A DNA stretch of 18,719 nucleotides from an uncultured Lysobacterales bacterium. GTDB lineage: Bacteria; Pseudomonadota; Gammaproteobacteria; Xanthomonadales; Xanthomonadaceae. The stretch is from positions 1 through 18,719 of the forward strand of contig CAMPJI010000045.1 in assembly GCA_946886865.1 (NCBI GenBank). The letters run 5' to 3'. The position numbers were made by a program, and so were the translations under genes. The notes beneath the pieces were generated by a model. The model was not told the origin of the DNA. It did not search any database and was given only the letters and a program-made list of their open reading frames with translations. Positions 1-8,006 of this stretch are shown here, in pieces (the first letter of the stretch is position 1; every line of letters begins with the position of its first letter).

Positions 1-2845
1 CGGGCGCGCTTGCGGCAGGCATCGACCAGTGCATCGTGCTGCGACAGGCCGTGCTCGTCCTCGGCCATCACCGCATAGTCCACCAGCAGGATCGAGTTCT
101 TGGTCGCCACGCCGATCAGCATCAGCAGGCCGATCAGCGCGGGCAGCGACAGCATGTTCTGGGTCAGCAGCAGCGCGCCGAACGCGCCGCCGGCCGACAG
201 CGGCACCGCGGTGAGGATCGTCACCGGCTGCACCGGGTGGTTGAACAGCAGCAACAGCACCATGTAGATGCATACGATGCCCGCCGCCATCGCCAGCGCG
301 AAGCCGGTGAACAGCTCGACGAACACCTCTGCATCGCCGGTATTGAGGAAGTCCACGCCCACCGGCAGGTTGTTGACGCTCGGTAGCTGCTGCACCTCCT
401 GCATCACCTCGCCCAGCGGCCGGCCGTTGAGCTCGGCGGTCAGGGTGACGTTGCGCTGGCGCTTGTAGCGCGAGATCACCGACGGCCCGCTGCCGGTCTC
501 GATGTCGGCCACGGCCGACAGCGGCACCGGGCCCTGGTTGCCACGCACCTGCAGTTGGCCGACCAGCGCCGGGTCGCGCAGGTCCTCGCGCGCGAAGCCG
601 ACGCGGATCGGGATCTGCCGGTCGGGCAGGTTGAGCTTGGCCATGCGCTGCGTGTAGTCGCCGGCCGTCGCCACGCGCGCGGCCTCGGCAATCGCGGCGG
701 TGGACACCCCCAGCTCGGCGGCGCGCGCCGGGTCGGGCACGATGCGGATCTCCGGGCGCAGCAGTGAAGCGGACGACGAAATGCTGCCCAGGCCTTCAAG
801 CTGGCGCAGGTCGCGCTCCACCGCCGCAGCGGCGTCGTGCAGCTTCTCCGGGTCGTCGCCGGCCAGCACCAGCTGCATCAGCTCACCGGGCTCGGCACTG
901 ACGAAGCTCACGCGCGTGCCGGGCAGGTCGGCCAGGCGCTGGCGCACCTCCTGTTCCAGCGCCTTCTGGTCGCGGTCGCGTCATCCGACGGGCCCCAGTC
1001 CACCACCAGCGTGGCCTTGCGCGGGTCGCCGGTGCCGGTGCGCGACGGATCGCCCAGGTCCAGCACGCTGCCGACCATGGTGAACACCTGCTGCAGTTCG
1101 GGAATCGTGGCCAGCCGCTCTCGCGCCTGCTCGGTCACGGCCACCGTCTCCTCGATCGGCGTGCCCGGCGGCAGCTCGATGCTGAGGTTGCTGCGGCCCT
1201 GGTCGGAGGTGGGGATGAAGGTGGTCGGGATGAACGGCACCATCGCCAGCGACAGCACGAACAGCCCGAACGCGATCCACAGCGTGCGCGCGCGGTGGCG
1301 CAGCGCGGCGTCCACCCAGCCCAGGTAGCGCTTCATCAGTTTCGATTCGGCGACGTTGTCGGCGTGCGGCTTGAGCAGGTACGCCGCCATCATCGGCGTG
1401 AGCAGGCGCGCCACCAGCAGCGAGAACATCACCGCCGTGGCCGCGGTCCAGCCGAACTCGCGGAAGAACTTGCCGGCAATGCCGGGCATGAAGGCGACCG
1501 GGATGAACACCGCCGCCAGCGTCATCGAAGTCGCGATGACCGCCGTGCCGATTTCGTCAGCGGCATCGCGCGCGGCGTCCAGCGGGGTCTTGCCCATGCC
1601 CAGGTGGCGCACGATGTTCTCGATCTCGACGATCGCATCGTCCACCAGGATGCCGACCACCACCGATAGCGCCAGCAGCGTGATGATGTTGAGCGAGAAG
1701 CCCAGGAAGTAGATCACCGCGAAGGTCGGGATGATGGACAGCGGCAGCGCCACCGCGCTGACCCACGTCGCGCGCCAGTCGCGCAGGAACAGCCACACCA
1801 CCACCAGCGCCAGCAGCGCGCCTTCCCACAGCATCGTCATCGACGAGGAGTACGAGCGCTCGGTCTCGTCGACCATGTTGCTGACCAGGTCGAACTCCAC
1901 GCCCGGGTGCGAGGCCGCCAGCCCCTCCAGCGTCTCCTGCACCTGCGCCTTGACGTCCAGCTCGTCCGAGCCGCGGCTGCGCGAGACCGAGAAGCCCACC
2001 ACGGACTCGCCGTCCAGCAGCGCCACCTGGCTGGGGTCGGCGGCGGCATCGCTGACGGTCGCGATTGACGACAGCCGCACCGCGCGGCCGTCGGCCAGGC
2101 TGATGGTGTAGTCGCGCAGCTGGCGCACGTCGTCGACCGTGCCGACGGTACGGATGGTCTGCTGCTCGCCGCCGATCTCGGTGCGCCCACCGGGGCGTTC
2201 GACCTGGATCTGCGCGAGTTGCTGCGAGACTTCGGCCGCCGTCACCCCGAAGGCCTGCAACTGCTGCGGGTCCAGGTCGATACGGATCTGCCGCTCGATG
2301 CCGCCGATGCGCGAGACCTGTGCCACGCCATCCACGCCGTACAGCGCGCGCGACACGTCGCGGTCCACGAACCAGGACAGCTGGTCGGGCGCCATCGACG
2401 GCGCCGACACCGCGTAGGTCAGCAGCGCGCCGCCGATCTCGACCTTGCTGACCAGCGGCTCCTGGATGTCCTGCGGCAGGTCGGTGCGTACCCGCGTCAC
2501 CGCGTCCTTGGTCTCGTCGAGCGCGGCGTCGATGTCCACCGACAGCTCGAACTCGATCATCGTGGTGCTGGTGCCCTCGGTGACCGTCGACACCACGCGC
2601 TTGATGTCGGGGATGGTGGCGACCGAGTCCTCGATGCGGCGGGTGACTTCCGTTTCCAGCTGCGAGGGCGACGCGCCCGGTTGGAGGACCGTCACCGTGG
2701 TCATCGGGAAGGCGATGTCCGGGAAGCGGGCCACCGGCAGGTTGATGAAGCCCCAGATGCCGGCCACGCACAGCACGAAGAACACCATCACCGCCGGCAG
2801 TGGCCGGTTGATGGCCCAGGACGACAGCGTGCCGCCGCCGCTCAT
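1..2845 (-). pseudogene. RND (HAE1-type) efflux permease, frameshifted, cut by left edge
   Basis: Inner-membrane proton-driven pump subunit of a tripartite efflux system. The first reading frame gives about 624 good residues: an N-terminal membrane helix (about 15-35), periplasmic porter domain, then helices from about 340. GILVDDAIVEIEN at about 398-410 carries the paired Asp (D402, D403) of helix 4 that relay protons in AcrB. Near 968-983 the frame breaks. The first frame then reads a short basic tail and stops at 908, while the correct protein resumes one frame over as RDQKALEQEV and stays open to position 3. It includes GVATKNSILLVDY, the second-half signature of RND pumps. One missing base, most simply a C, explains it. 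The ATG overlaps the adaptor's TGA (ATGA). The C-terminus lies outside the window. The break is either a true inactivation or a sequencing error in a C/G-rich run. Confidence 0.9.
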
Positions 2846-3969
2846 CGGGCGGCGGCCGCGTCGGTGGTGGCCGGCTTGGCGGCGTCACCGGCCGCCTCGG
2901 GCGTCACGACGCGTACGCGATCGCCGTCGGCCAGGAAGCCCGCACCGCGGGTCACCACCTGCGCGCCTTCGGCCAGGCCGCCGCGCACTTCGACAAAGCC
3001 GTTGTCGGTGGCGCCGCGCTCGATGCGCTTGATCGACACCGTGCCTTCGCCATCGACCACGAACACCGAGGGGAAGCCGTCGCGCAGCACCACCGCGCCG
3101 TCGGGCACCACCGGCACGGTGGCCACGCCCGTGTTGATGCGGCCGTCCAGGTACGTGCCCGGGCGCAGCGCGCCGGGGTCGGGCAGGTCGGCGAAGACGG
3201 TGCCGGTGCGGCTGGCCGCGTCCACGCCGGGCGACACCGCGCGCACCACACCGGTCACGGTCGCGCCGTTGCGGTCGCGCAGTTCGACCCGGTCGCCGGG
3301 TTCGACCGCGCCGAGGTCGGCCGCCGCCAGTTCGGCGCGCCATTCCAGGGCGCCGTCCTTGATCAGGCGCAGCAGCTCGCTGCCGGCGGCGACCACCTGG
3401 CCCGGCTGCACGAGGCGGGCGGAGATCACGCCGTCCGCCGGCGCGCGCAGGGTGGCGAAATCGCGGCGCAGTTGCGCGGCATCACGCGCGGCGCGCGCCG
3501 TGCCGACGCGGGCTTCGGCCTGCGTGCGGGCGGCACGCAGCTCGTCCAGCGCGGAGGCGCTGATGTACTGGCCGCCGGCCAGCTGCTCGCCGCGGTTGAG
3601 GTTGGAGCGGGCCAGGGCCGCGCCGGCTTCGGCCTCGCGCAGCGCGGCCTGTGCCTGCGCCAGGTCGGACTCCAGCGTGCGTGCGTCCAGTGTCAGCAGC
3701 ACGTCCCCGCGTGCAACGGCTTCGCCCTCGTCGACATTCACCGCCGTCACCCGCTGGCCGCTCAGTTCCACGCCCAGCTGCATCTCCTCCACCGCGGTGA
3801 CCGGGCCGGACGCGGCCACGCCGCTGGCCAGTTCGCGGCGCACGACAGGCGCGGTGGTGACGGCCATGGCGGAGGTGTCGGTGGCCGGTTCGGCGTCCTC
3901 GCCACCGCAGGCGGCCAGCGTCAGGGCAGCGGCAAGGGCAATCGACCAGGGCTTGAACGGGACACGCAT
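2842..3969 (-). CDS. RND efflux periplasmic adaptor (membrane fusion lipoprotein)
   Basis: Links the inner-membrane pump to an outer-membrane channel. The protein is 375 aa from the ATG at 3969. I chose this start, not the longer frame to 4125, because it opens directly on a lipoprotein signal (MRVPFKP, hydrophobic stretch, LTLAAC with C21 as the lipidated Cys). Residues about 60-95 form the first half of the lipoyl/barrel-sandwich hybrid domain (VNVDEGEAVARGDVLLTLD). Residues about 95-170 are an Ala-rich coiled-coil hairpin. About 175-210 closes the lipoyl domain (LRAPADGVISARLVQPGQVV), followed by the beta-barrel and membrane-proximal domains. No clear Shine-Dalgarno precedes the ATG. It is the first gene of an operon with the permease, translationally coupled by ATGA. 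No outer-membrane factor or regulator gene is adjacent, so the channel is probably encoded elsewhere. Confidence 0.93.
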   Translation of the reverse strand: MRVPFKPWSIALAAALTLAACGGEDAEPATDTSAMAVTTAPVVRRELASGVAASGPVTAVEEMQLGVELSGQRVTAVNVDEGEAVARGDVLLTLDARTLESDLAQAQAALREAEAGAALARSNLNRGEQLAGGQYISASALDELRAARTQAEARVGTARAARDAAQLRRDFATLRAPADGVISARLVQPGQVVAAGSELLRLIKDGALEWRAELAAADLGAVEPGDRVELRDRNGATVTGVVRAVSPGVDAASRTGTVFADLPDPGALRPGTYLDGRINTGVATVPVVPDGAVVLRDGFPSVFVVDGEGTVSIKRIERGATDNGFVEVRGGLAEGAQVVTRGAGFLADGDRVRVVTPEAAGDAAKPATTDAAAAR

Positions 3970-3995
3970 GGGCAGGGCGCCGGCAAAACGGCGGG

Positions 3996-4007
3996 CCAGT
4001 GTACTGG
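3996..4007. promoter_or_regulatory. Small palindrome upstream of efflux operon, possible operator
   Basis: CCAGT-GT-ACTGG is an inverted repeat 27 bases upstream of the adaptor ATG. On the minus strand it contains TACACT, a possible -10 element, but no convincing -35 lies 16-18 bases further up. It could be an operator for a pump repressor encoded elsewhere. Twelve bases is short enough for chance. Confidence 0.25.
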
Positions 4008-4085
4008 ACGGTTCATTAATTCGGTTTTCACCGGGTCGCGCCGTCATCGGCGGCGCGGACACGTTGTGCAGACCGTGTGGCGCGT

Positions 4086-4116
4086 GTAGCCCGGGTAAGC
4101 GGAGCGCACCCGGGAT
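4086..4116 (+). repeat. GTAG-type REP palindrome, CCCGGGT stem, copy 1
   Basis: The element starts with GTAG and then forms a stem CCCGGGT (4090-4096) with ACCCGGG (4108-4114). It is followed 26 bases later by an inverted partner, making a BIME-like pair. The layout matches the SMAG class of short palindromes (terminal GTAG plus stem-loop) known in Stenotrophomonas. It lies between the efflux operon promoter region and the end of the 100-aa gene. Confidence 0.75.
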
Positions 4117-4140
4117 CCGTGCCACGCCGGATGCACCCCG

Positions 4141-4174
4141 ATCCCGGGTGCGGCGTGCGGCCTGACCGGGCTAC
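4141..4174 (-). repeat. GTAG-type REP palindrome, CCCGGGT stem, inverted copy 2
   Basis: Read on the minus strand it begins GTAGCCCGGT and ends ACCCGGGAT, the inverted partner of the copy at 4086. One arm is imperfect. The TAG within its GTAG (4171-4173) is the stop codon of the 100-aa gene upstream of it. Confidence 0.72.
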
Positions 4175-4473
4175 GCGCCGTCCGCCCGGTGGCGACGCGC
4201 CCGCACGCCGATCCACGCCCAGCCCGCGGCCGCACCCGCCAGGCCGCCCCAGATCACACCCTCGGTGAACCGGTAACCCCACTGGTGGGCCATCACCGCG
4301 CCGATGGCCATGCCGACCAGCGCCAGTCCCGCGACCTTGCGCGTCTCGCGCTCAAACCCGTCCTCCCGTGCCTGCCGTTCGCGGTTGGCCTCGCGCTGCG
4401 GGGTCGGCTGCAGGAAGGCGCGGGCAATGGCGTCGGCGCGGTCGGCATCCATGCGGGGAGGCGGCTTGTCCAT
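4171..4473 (-). CDS. Small two-helix membrane protein, unknown function
   Basis: This 100-aa protein has no family I recognise. Residues 1-45 are polar and charged (QREANRERQAREDGFERE), probably helical and cytoplasmic. Residues about 47-63 (VAGLALVGMAIGAVMAH) and 73-91 (VIWGGLAGAAAGWAWIGV) are two glycine-rich membrane segments, ending in a basic tail RARRHRADGA. The ATG at 4473 begins MDKPPPRMD; a second ATG seven codons later is possible. The gene follows the XRE-DUF805 gene by 71 bases on the same strand and may share its transcript. Its TAG stop is supplied by the GTAG repeat downstream. The coding frame agrees with the high third-position GC of the neighbours, which supports it as real. 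Confidence 0.7.
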   Translation of the reverse strand: MDKPPPRMDADRADAIARAFLQPTPQREANRERQAREDGFERETRKVAGLALVGMAIGAVMAHQWGYRFTEGVIWGGLAGAAAGWAWIGVRARRHRADGA

Positions 4474-4544
4474 GAGTGGCGTGACCCGGATCCGGTGGGC
4501 CGCAAGGATCGCACCGCGTGAAGGGCGCCGCCAGCAAGCCCGGT

Positions 4545-5108
4545 CTATCGGGCCTGCGGCGCGTCGCCGTCGTGCGGGACGGGGGGTGGCTCGCCACGCC
4601 CCTCGCGCGCCATCATCACCAGCACCACCACGAACCCGAATGGCACCGCGAAAAACGCCTGCCACCAGGGACTGAGCCCGGCATCGCGCAGGCGGCGCGT
4701 GCCGGCGGCCAGCAGCGGGACCAGGGCGATGATCGCCACCAGCTGGTAGACACGCTCGTGGATCGTGGTCGCCACGGCGAACACCAGCACCAGGAACAGC
4801 AGGAACCACCCGTACGCCGCGCGGCCGGTGGTGCCATGGAAATCGGCGAAGCGGACCAGGCCGTCGCGCACCGCCTCGATCGCCGGATGGGCGGTGACCG
4901 GCGGTGCCTCGCCGCCGGCGACGATCAGCTCGCCGGCGTCCACGCCGAACACCGCCGCCAGCGCCCGCACCGATTCCATCGACGCGTTGCCGCTGGACTC
5001 CAGCCGCTGCACGGTGCGCAGGTTCAGCCCGCACGCGGCGGCGAGTTGCTCCTGCGACCACTGGCGCCCGGTGCGCAGCTGCCGGACGCGGTCGGAATGG
5101 ATTTTCAT
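4545..5108 (-). CDS. XRE-family HTH domain fused to DUF805 membrane domain
   Basis: This is a 187-aa protein. Residues 1-65 are a Cro/C1-type helix-turn-helix (QLRTGRQWSQEQLAAACGLN, then LRTVQRLESSGNASMESVRALAAVFGV). Residues about 85-170 are membrane-embedded and match DUF805: FHGTTGRAAYGWFLLFL, a second helix (about 120-136), then LLAAGTRRLRDAGLSPWWQAFF, the counterpart of the family's RRLHDTGRSGWW signature, and a final helix. The C-terminus is a polar Pro/Gly tail. A DNA-binding domain tied directly to a membrane domain suggests a membrane-anchored regulator that responds to envelope state; that role is inference. The ATG at 5108 starts the HTH in the expected place (MKIHSDRVRQLRTGR). The TAG stop lies in a GCCCG/CGGGC inverted repeat (4538-4553), possibly a weak terminator. 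Confidence 0.85.
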   Translation of the reverse strand: MKIHSDRVRQLRTGRQWSQEQLAAACGLNLRTVQRLESSGNASMESVRALAAVFGVDAGELIVAGGEAPPVTAHPAIEAVRDGLVRFADFHGTTGRAAYGWFLLFLVLVFAVATTIHERVYQLVAIIALVPLLAAGTRRLRDAGLSPWWQAFFAVPFGFVVVLVMMAREGRGEPPPVPHDGDAPQAR

Positions 5109-5192
5109 GCGGGGCCTGCCAGAGCGGGAACGGACCGCGTCAACCTAACGCACCGCCGGCCCGGGCGTTACGGCAGAAGGCCGACAGTCGGG

Positions 5193-5208
5193 CGACAGGG
5201 CGCTGTCG
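5193..5208 (-). terminator. Possible terminator after first DUF421 gene
   Basis: CGACAG-GGCG-CTGTCG is a 6-bp stem with a 4-base loop just after the stop of the DUF421 gene at 5220. A second CGACAG at 5182-5187 could pair alternatively. No T-run follows, so an intrinsic terminator is uncertain. Confidence 0.35.
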
Positions 5209-5219
5209 GGCCCGCCGGC

Positions 5220-5801
5220 TCAGCCCTGCGGCGCCGGCTCGCCTTTGTCCTCGTCCAACACGTAGTCCAGCAGGTCCTGGTTCGACGGCGGGCGGTCATT
5301 GAGGAACACGCTGATGTCGCCGGTCACCTCCAGGATCGCGAAGTCCACCTGCGACAGCGACCGCGCGCCCTTGATCCGCAGCTCGGCAAACAGCTCGCGC
5401 CGGGTGGTGCGTTCGGTGTTGAGCGCCGTCCAGTGGATCTGCCCGTCCTGCACCAGGATCCGCGGCCGCGACTCCACGTAATCGCGCACGGGGCGGAAGC
5501 GCTCGCTGAGGAACTCGATGCCCAGCGTCAGCGCCGTCACCCCCAGCAGGATCACCGCGGCGTAGGCGATCGGCACCTCCGGGTACAGCAAGGCGTCGCC
5601 CGCCGCCGAACCCAGCGCAATCATCAGCAGCTGCTGCATGGGGCTGAGGTTCTGCTGGCCGTGCTTGCCCAGCAGCCGCAGCACCAGCATCAGGATGGCG
5701 AAGATGATCAGCACCTTCAGGCCGATCTCCAGCATGTACAGCTTGGGCGGCAGGCCCAGCAGCAGGCGTTCCCAGTCGAATACGGTGAAGTCGGTGGTCA
5801 T
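5220..5801 (-). CDS. DUF421 (YetF-type) membrane protein
   Basis: This is a 193-aa protein of the DUF421/YetF family, known mostly as spore-coat or general stress membrane proteins of unclear biochemistry. Residues about 22-44, 55-72 and 76-97 are three membrane helices. The segment RLLGKHGQQNLSPMQQLLMI fits the family's GK-x-LTP-FD motif. The soluble C-terminal domain follows the helices, with LRIKGARSLSQVDFAILEV as the family's typical LR-x-G-x-x-x-x-x-VE-x-A-x-LE element. I preferred the ATG at 5801 (MTTDFTVFDW) to the upstream frame start at 5855 because GGAGAG sits eight bases before it. The gene stands alone on the minus strand, divergent from the ferritin-like gene. A second family member is at 8478-9038. 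Confidence 0.87.
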   Translation of the reverse strand: MTTDFTVFDWERLLLGLPPKLYMLEIGLKVLIIFAILMLVLRLLGKHGQQNLSPMQQLLMIALGSAAGDALLYPEVPIAYAAVILLGVTALTLGIEFLSERFRPVRDYVESRPRILVQDGQIHWTALNTERTTRRELFAELRIKGARSLSQVDFAILEVTGDISVFLNDRPPSNQDLLDYVLDEDKGEPAPQG

Positions 5802-6006
5802 CGTGCTCTCCGCGCAGCGCGCTGAATGGGGGCGAGTGTCGAGATGGAACGGCAAGGTGCGGTGAAGGCCACGACGGTGACCGGGCTGAAGCGTTCATCG
5901 GCGCATGCGCGGGCATCACGGGGCGCTGGCGTCGGCGGGCCTAGCGTCCACCGCTCCCCCAACCCCCGCGTTCGCAGGCGCGGGACGCAACAGTCAGGAG
6001 CACGCA

Positions 6007-6624
6007 ATGGCACGCAAGGCCTACGACCCCACGCAATTGAATGAACTGCTGTACCAGGCGCTGGAAACCGAGATCGGCGGCGCGCAGATCTACGAAACCG
6101 CCATCAGCTGTGCGGTCAATCCGGACCTGAAGAAGGAATGGACGGAGTACCTCGAAGAAACCCGCACGCACCGCAAGGTGCTGCTCAACGTGTTCGAGCA
6201 GCTGGGCCTGGACCCGGACACCCGCACGCCGGGCCGCGACGTCGTCGGCTTCATGGGCGAGTCGCTGGTCAAGGCAATGGAGATGGCGAAGAAGGCGGGC
6301 GACCCCGCGGCCGCCGAGCTCGTGGCCGGGGAGTGCGTGGTGCTGGCCGAAACCAAGGACCACATGAACTGGGAGCTGATCGGCCTGGTCGCCGAGAAGG
6401 GGCAGGGCGATGCCACCCAGGTGCTCAAGGCGGCCTACGAGGCGGTGGAAGAGGACGAGGACCATCACCTCTACCACACCACCGGCTGGACCCGGGAGCT
6501 GTGGATCCAGTCGCTCGGCCTGCCCGCGGTGCTGCCGCCGCCGGAGGAGGTCAAGAACGTCGAGACCGCCATCGGTGCCTCGCGCGCCGAGCAGGCACGC
6601 GACGAAATGCTCAAGAAGCACTGA
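6007..6624 (+). CDS. Ferritin-like domain protein
   Basis: This 205-aa protein looks like an all-helical ferritin-like four-helix bundle. The expected acidic/His pattern is present: helix 1 ETEIGGAQIYE (20-30), helix 2 EETRTHRKVL (50-59), helix 3 AGECVVLAETKDHMNWEL (107-124), helix 4 EEDEDHHLYH (148-157). These are likely di-metal ligands, although I cannot assign them with certainty. A C-terminal extension (about 165-205) ends in a charged helix DEMLKKH. The ATG at 6007 is preceded by AGGAG at 5996-6000. A longer frame reaching back to 5905 lacks such a site and encodes a low-complexity leader, so I rejected it. Likely role: metal-dependent oxidative-stress protection, by analogy with ferritin-like small proteins (inference). 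The gene is followed by a strong hairpin shared with the convergent YdeI gene. Confidence 0.82.
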   Translation: MARKAYDPTQLNELLYQALETEIGGAQIYETAISCAVNPDLKKEWTEYLEETRTHRKVLLNVFEQLGLDPDTRTPGRDVVGFMGESLVKAMEMAKKAGDPAAAELVAGECVVLAETKDHMNWELIGLVAEKGQGDATQVLKAAYEAVEEDEDHHLYHTTGWTRELWIQSLGLPAVLPPPEEVKNVETAIGASRAEQARDEMLKKH

Positions 6625-6637
6625 CGCCGCATCACGC

Positions 6638-6667
6638 CACGGACCCGGGTGCACACCCGGGCCCGTG
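6638..6667. terminator. Bidirectional hairpin between convergent genes
   Basis: CACGG-a-CCCGGGT-GCAC-ACCCGGG-c-CCGTG folds into a stem of about 13 pairs with one mismatch and a 4-base loop. It fills the 45-base gap between the ferritin-like gene (+) and the YdeI gene (-). There is no U-tract. The inner CCCGGGT/ACCCGGG stem is the same as in the repeats at 4086-4174, so it may be derived from one of them. Confidence 0.65.
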
Positions 6668-6669
6668 GG

Positions 6670-7215
6670 TTACATCGCCTCGGGCGCCGACAGGCCCTTG
6701 CTGTACATCCCCGACCGGTCGAAGCAGCACACCCGGCGCTTGCCGGTGGCCAGCATGTCGCACGCGTTGGCGATGCGGCGGGTGCGGGTGTCCTCGCGCT
6801 TGGCCGAGGTGATCCAGGCGATCCAGTCGTGCCGCGCCGCGGGCGTGATATCGGCCCACACGGCGTTCGCTTCGGGCGCCGCCGCCAAAGCCTTGCGGAG
6901 TTCCGGCGGCACCGTGGGTTCGGGCATCGTCCCGCTGGGCGTGACCTCCAGCGCGACGGTGTCGCCCGCCTCCACGCCGGCGGCCTCACGCAGGGCCTGG
7001 TCGACCTTCAACCAGTGGCTGCCCTGGCCGTCAGGCTCCAGCACCGCGCTGAACGACGCGCCCTGCAGCGCGCCCTCCACGCCCACCTGCCCGCGCGAGG
7101 GCAGCTTGGCGCTGGCGGCCTTGGGCACGAGGAGGAAGGTCCAGGCCGCGTTGGCCGGCTTGGCCGGGCGCAGGAGCTTGGCCTTGAACCGCACCGGGGG
7201 CGTCGCTTTGCTCAT
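6670..7215 (-). CDS. DUF1905 / YdeI-OmdA family protein
   Basis: This 181-aa protein combines two domains often found together. Residues about 5-90 are DUF1905, a small beta-barrel-like domain (VRFKAKLLRPAKPANAAWTF, then GVEGALQGASFSAVLEPDG, HWLKVDQALREAAGVEAGD). Residues about 105-175 are the YdeI or OmpD-associated (OmdA) domain: VPPELRKALAAAPEANAVW, DITPAARHDWIAWITSAKRE, TRTRRIANACDMLATGKRR. The second domain is named from bacteriocin-protection and stress links in enterobacteria; the molecular function is not established. The ATG at 7215 gives a complete N-terminus. The gene converges on the ferritin-like gene and starts 19 bases from a GTAG repeat (7235-7265), so its promoter must overlap or lie beyond that repeat. 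Confidence 0.9.
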   Translation of the reverse strand: MSKATPPVRFKAKLLRPAKPANAAWTFLLVPKAASAKLPSRGQVGVEGALQGASFSAVLEPDGQGSHWLKVDQALREAAGVEAGDTVALEVTPSGTMPEPTVPPELRKALAAAPEANAVWADITPAARHDWIAWITSAKREDTRTRRIANACDMLATGKRRVCCFDRSGMYSKGLSAPEAM

Positions 7216-7234
7216 GGACGCGAACCGTACCTCC

Positions 7235-7265
7235 GTAGGATGGGTGGAGCAACGCGATACCCATC
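7235..7265 (+). repeat. GTAG-type REP palindrome, GATGGGT stem, upstream of transposase
   Basis: This 31-base element starts with GTAG and has a stem GATGGGT (7239-7245) with ACCCATC (7259-7265). It differs from the copies at 7848 and 7933 by three adjacent loop bases. It lies between the divergent YdeI gene and the transposase, the usual placement for repeats served by a RAYT. Confidence 0.85.
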
Positions 7266-7308
7266 ACTGCATTACCCTCCATTGCGATACATGTCGACGA
7301 GGTCAAGG

Positions 7309-7851
7309 ATGACCCACTACTGCCGCGCCTGGCACCCGGGCGCCACGTACTTCTTCACCGTCAACCTGGCGCGGCGCAACTCGACGTTGCTGGTTGATCG
7401 CATCGATGTCCTGCGCGACGCGATCCGCCACGTCCGCCGCCGGCACCCGATCGTGATCGACGCCATGGTCGTGATGCCCGAGCACCTCCATGCAGTCTGG
7501 ACCCTTCCCCCCGGCGATGCCGACTTCGCCACGCGCTGGCGCCTGATCAAGACGGGCTTCTCCCGTCGGATCCCGGCAGGCGAACGCCAAACAACCAGCC
7601 GCATTTCAAAAGGCGAACGCGGCATCTGGCAGCGCCGCTACTGGGAGCATCTGATCCGCGACGAATGGGACCTGCAGAGCCACATCGATTACATCCACTT
7701 CAATCCGGTCAAGCACGGCCATGTCGACCGTGCGGCTGACTGGCCGTATTCCAGCTTCCACCGCTACGCGGCGGATGGCCGGCTGCCGACGGACTGGGGT
7801 GTCAGCCAACGCGCTGCCAACAACTCCGCAATGGGCGAAAGAGGTTCGTAG
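7309..7851 (+). CDS. REP-associated tyrosine transposase (RAYT, Y1 HUH family)
   Basis: This 180-aa protein is a single-copy relative of IS200/IS605 transposases that acts on REP palindromes as single-stranded DNA. The start YCRAWHPGATYFFTVNL is typical. The metal-binding HUH motif is EHLHAVW (H59, H61). The best catalytic Tyr candidate is Y128 in SHIDYIHFNPVKHG, the conserved C-terminal helix. I chose ATG 7309 because GAGGT lies five bases before it; ATG 7291 has no ribosome site. GTAG repeats occur on both sides (7235 upstream; 7848, 7933 and 8007 downstream). Its own stop TAG (7849-7851) is part of the first downstream repeat. Such genes are kept as domesticated copies rather than as moving insertion sequences. 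Confidence 0.93.
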   Translation: MTHYCRAWHPGATYFFTVNLARRNSTLLVDRIDVLRDAIRHVRRRHPIVIDAMVVMPEHLHAVWTLPPGDADFATRWRLIKTGFSRRIPAGERQTTSRISKGERGIWQRRYWEHLIRDEWDLQSHIDYIHFNPVKHGHVDRAADWPYSSFHRYAADGRLPTDWGVSQRAANNSAMGERGS

Positions 7852-7878
7852 GATGGGTGGAGCGCAGCGATACCCATC
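7848..7878 (+). repeat. GTAG-type REP palindrome, GATGGGT stem, overlaps RAYT stop
   Basis: The 31-base element starts at the last base of the final sense codon of the transposase, so GTAG provides the TAG stop. The stem is GATGGGT (7852-7858) with ACCCATC (7872-7878). It is identical over all 31 bases to the inverted copy at 7933-7963. Confidence 0.88.
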
Positions 7879-7932
7879 ACCGGGGCGTGGCATCGGCCCA
7901 ATGCGCAGCGCAGGCCGCTGAGATGCGGAGAC

Positions 7933-7963
7933 GATGGGTATCGCTGCGCTCCACCCATCCTAC
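7933..7963 (-). repeat. GTAG-type REP palindrome, inverted copy
   Basis: Exact reverse complement of the 7848-7878 element, 54 bases away, giving a head-to-head BIME-like pair that could fold into one large cruciform. Confidence 0.88.
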
Positions 7964-8006
7964 GGCGCTACCCGACACGCAACGCACGACGATATGGCGC
8001 GGAAAA

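Noticed and set aside
1557..2888. Overlapping minus-strand frame of 443 codons
   Set aside because: Reads the permease gene in another frame. The sequence is Arg/Gly/Ala-rich and has no conserved motif.
2219..4165. Long plus-strand frame of 648 codons opposite the efflux genes
   Set aside because: Its translation is Arg/His/Ser-rich low-complexity sequence without domains. It is the mirror of the adaptor and permease genes in high-GC DNA.
4518..5825. Plus-strand frame of 435 codons opposite XRE-DUF805 and DUF421
   Set aside because: His/Gln/Arg-rich antisense shadow of two well-supported genes.
5965..5984. CCCGCG/CGCGGG hairpin before the ferritin-like gene as a regulatory element
   Set aside because: Only six pairs in a region of very high GC, without any recognisable riboswitch or IRE-like feature.
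5905..6006. Longer N-terminus for the ferritin-like protein
   Set aside because: The extension is Ala/Pro-rich, lacks a ribosome site, and the ATG at 6007 has AGGAG at the right distance.
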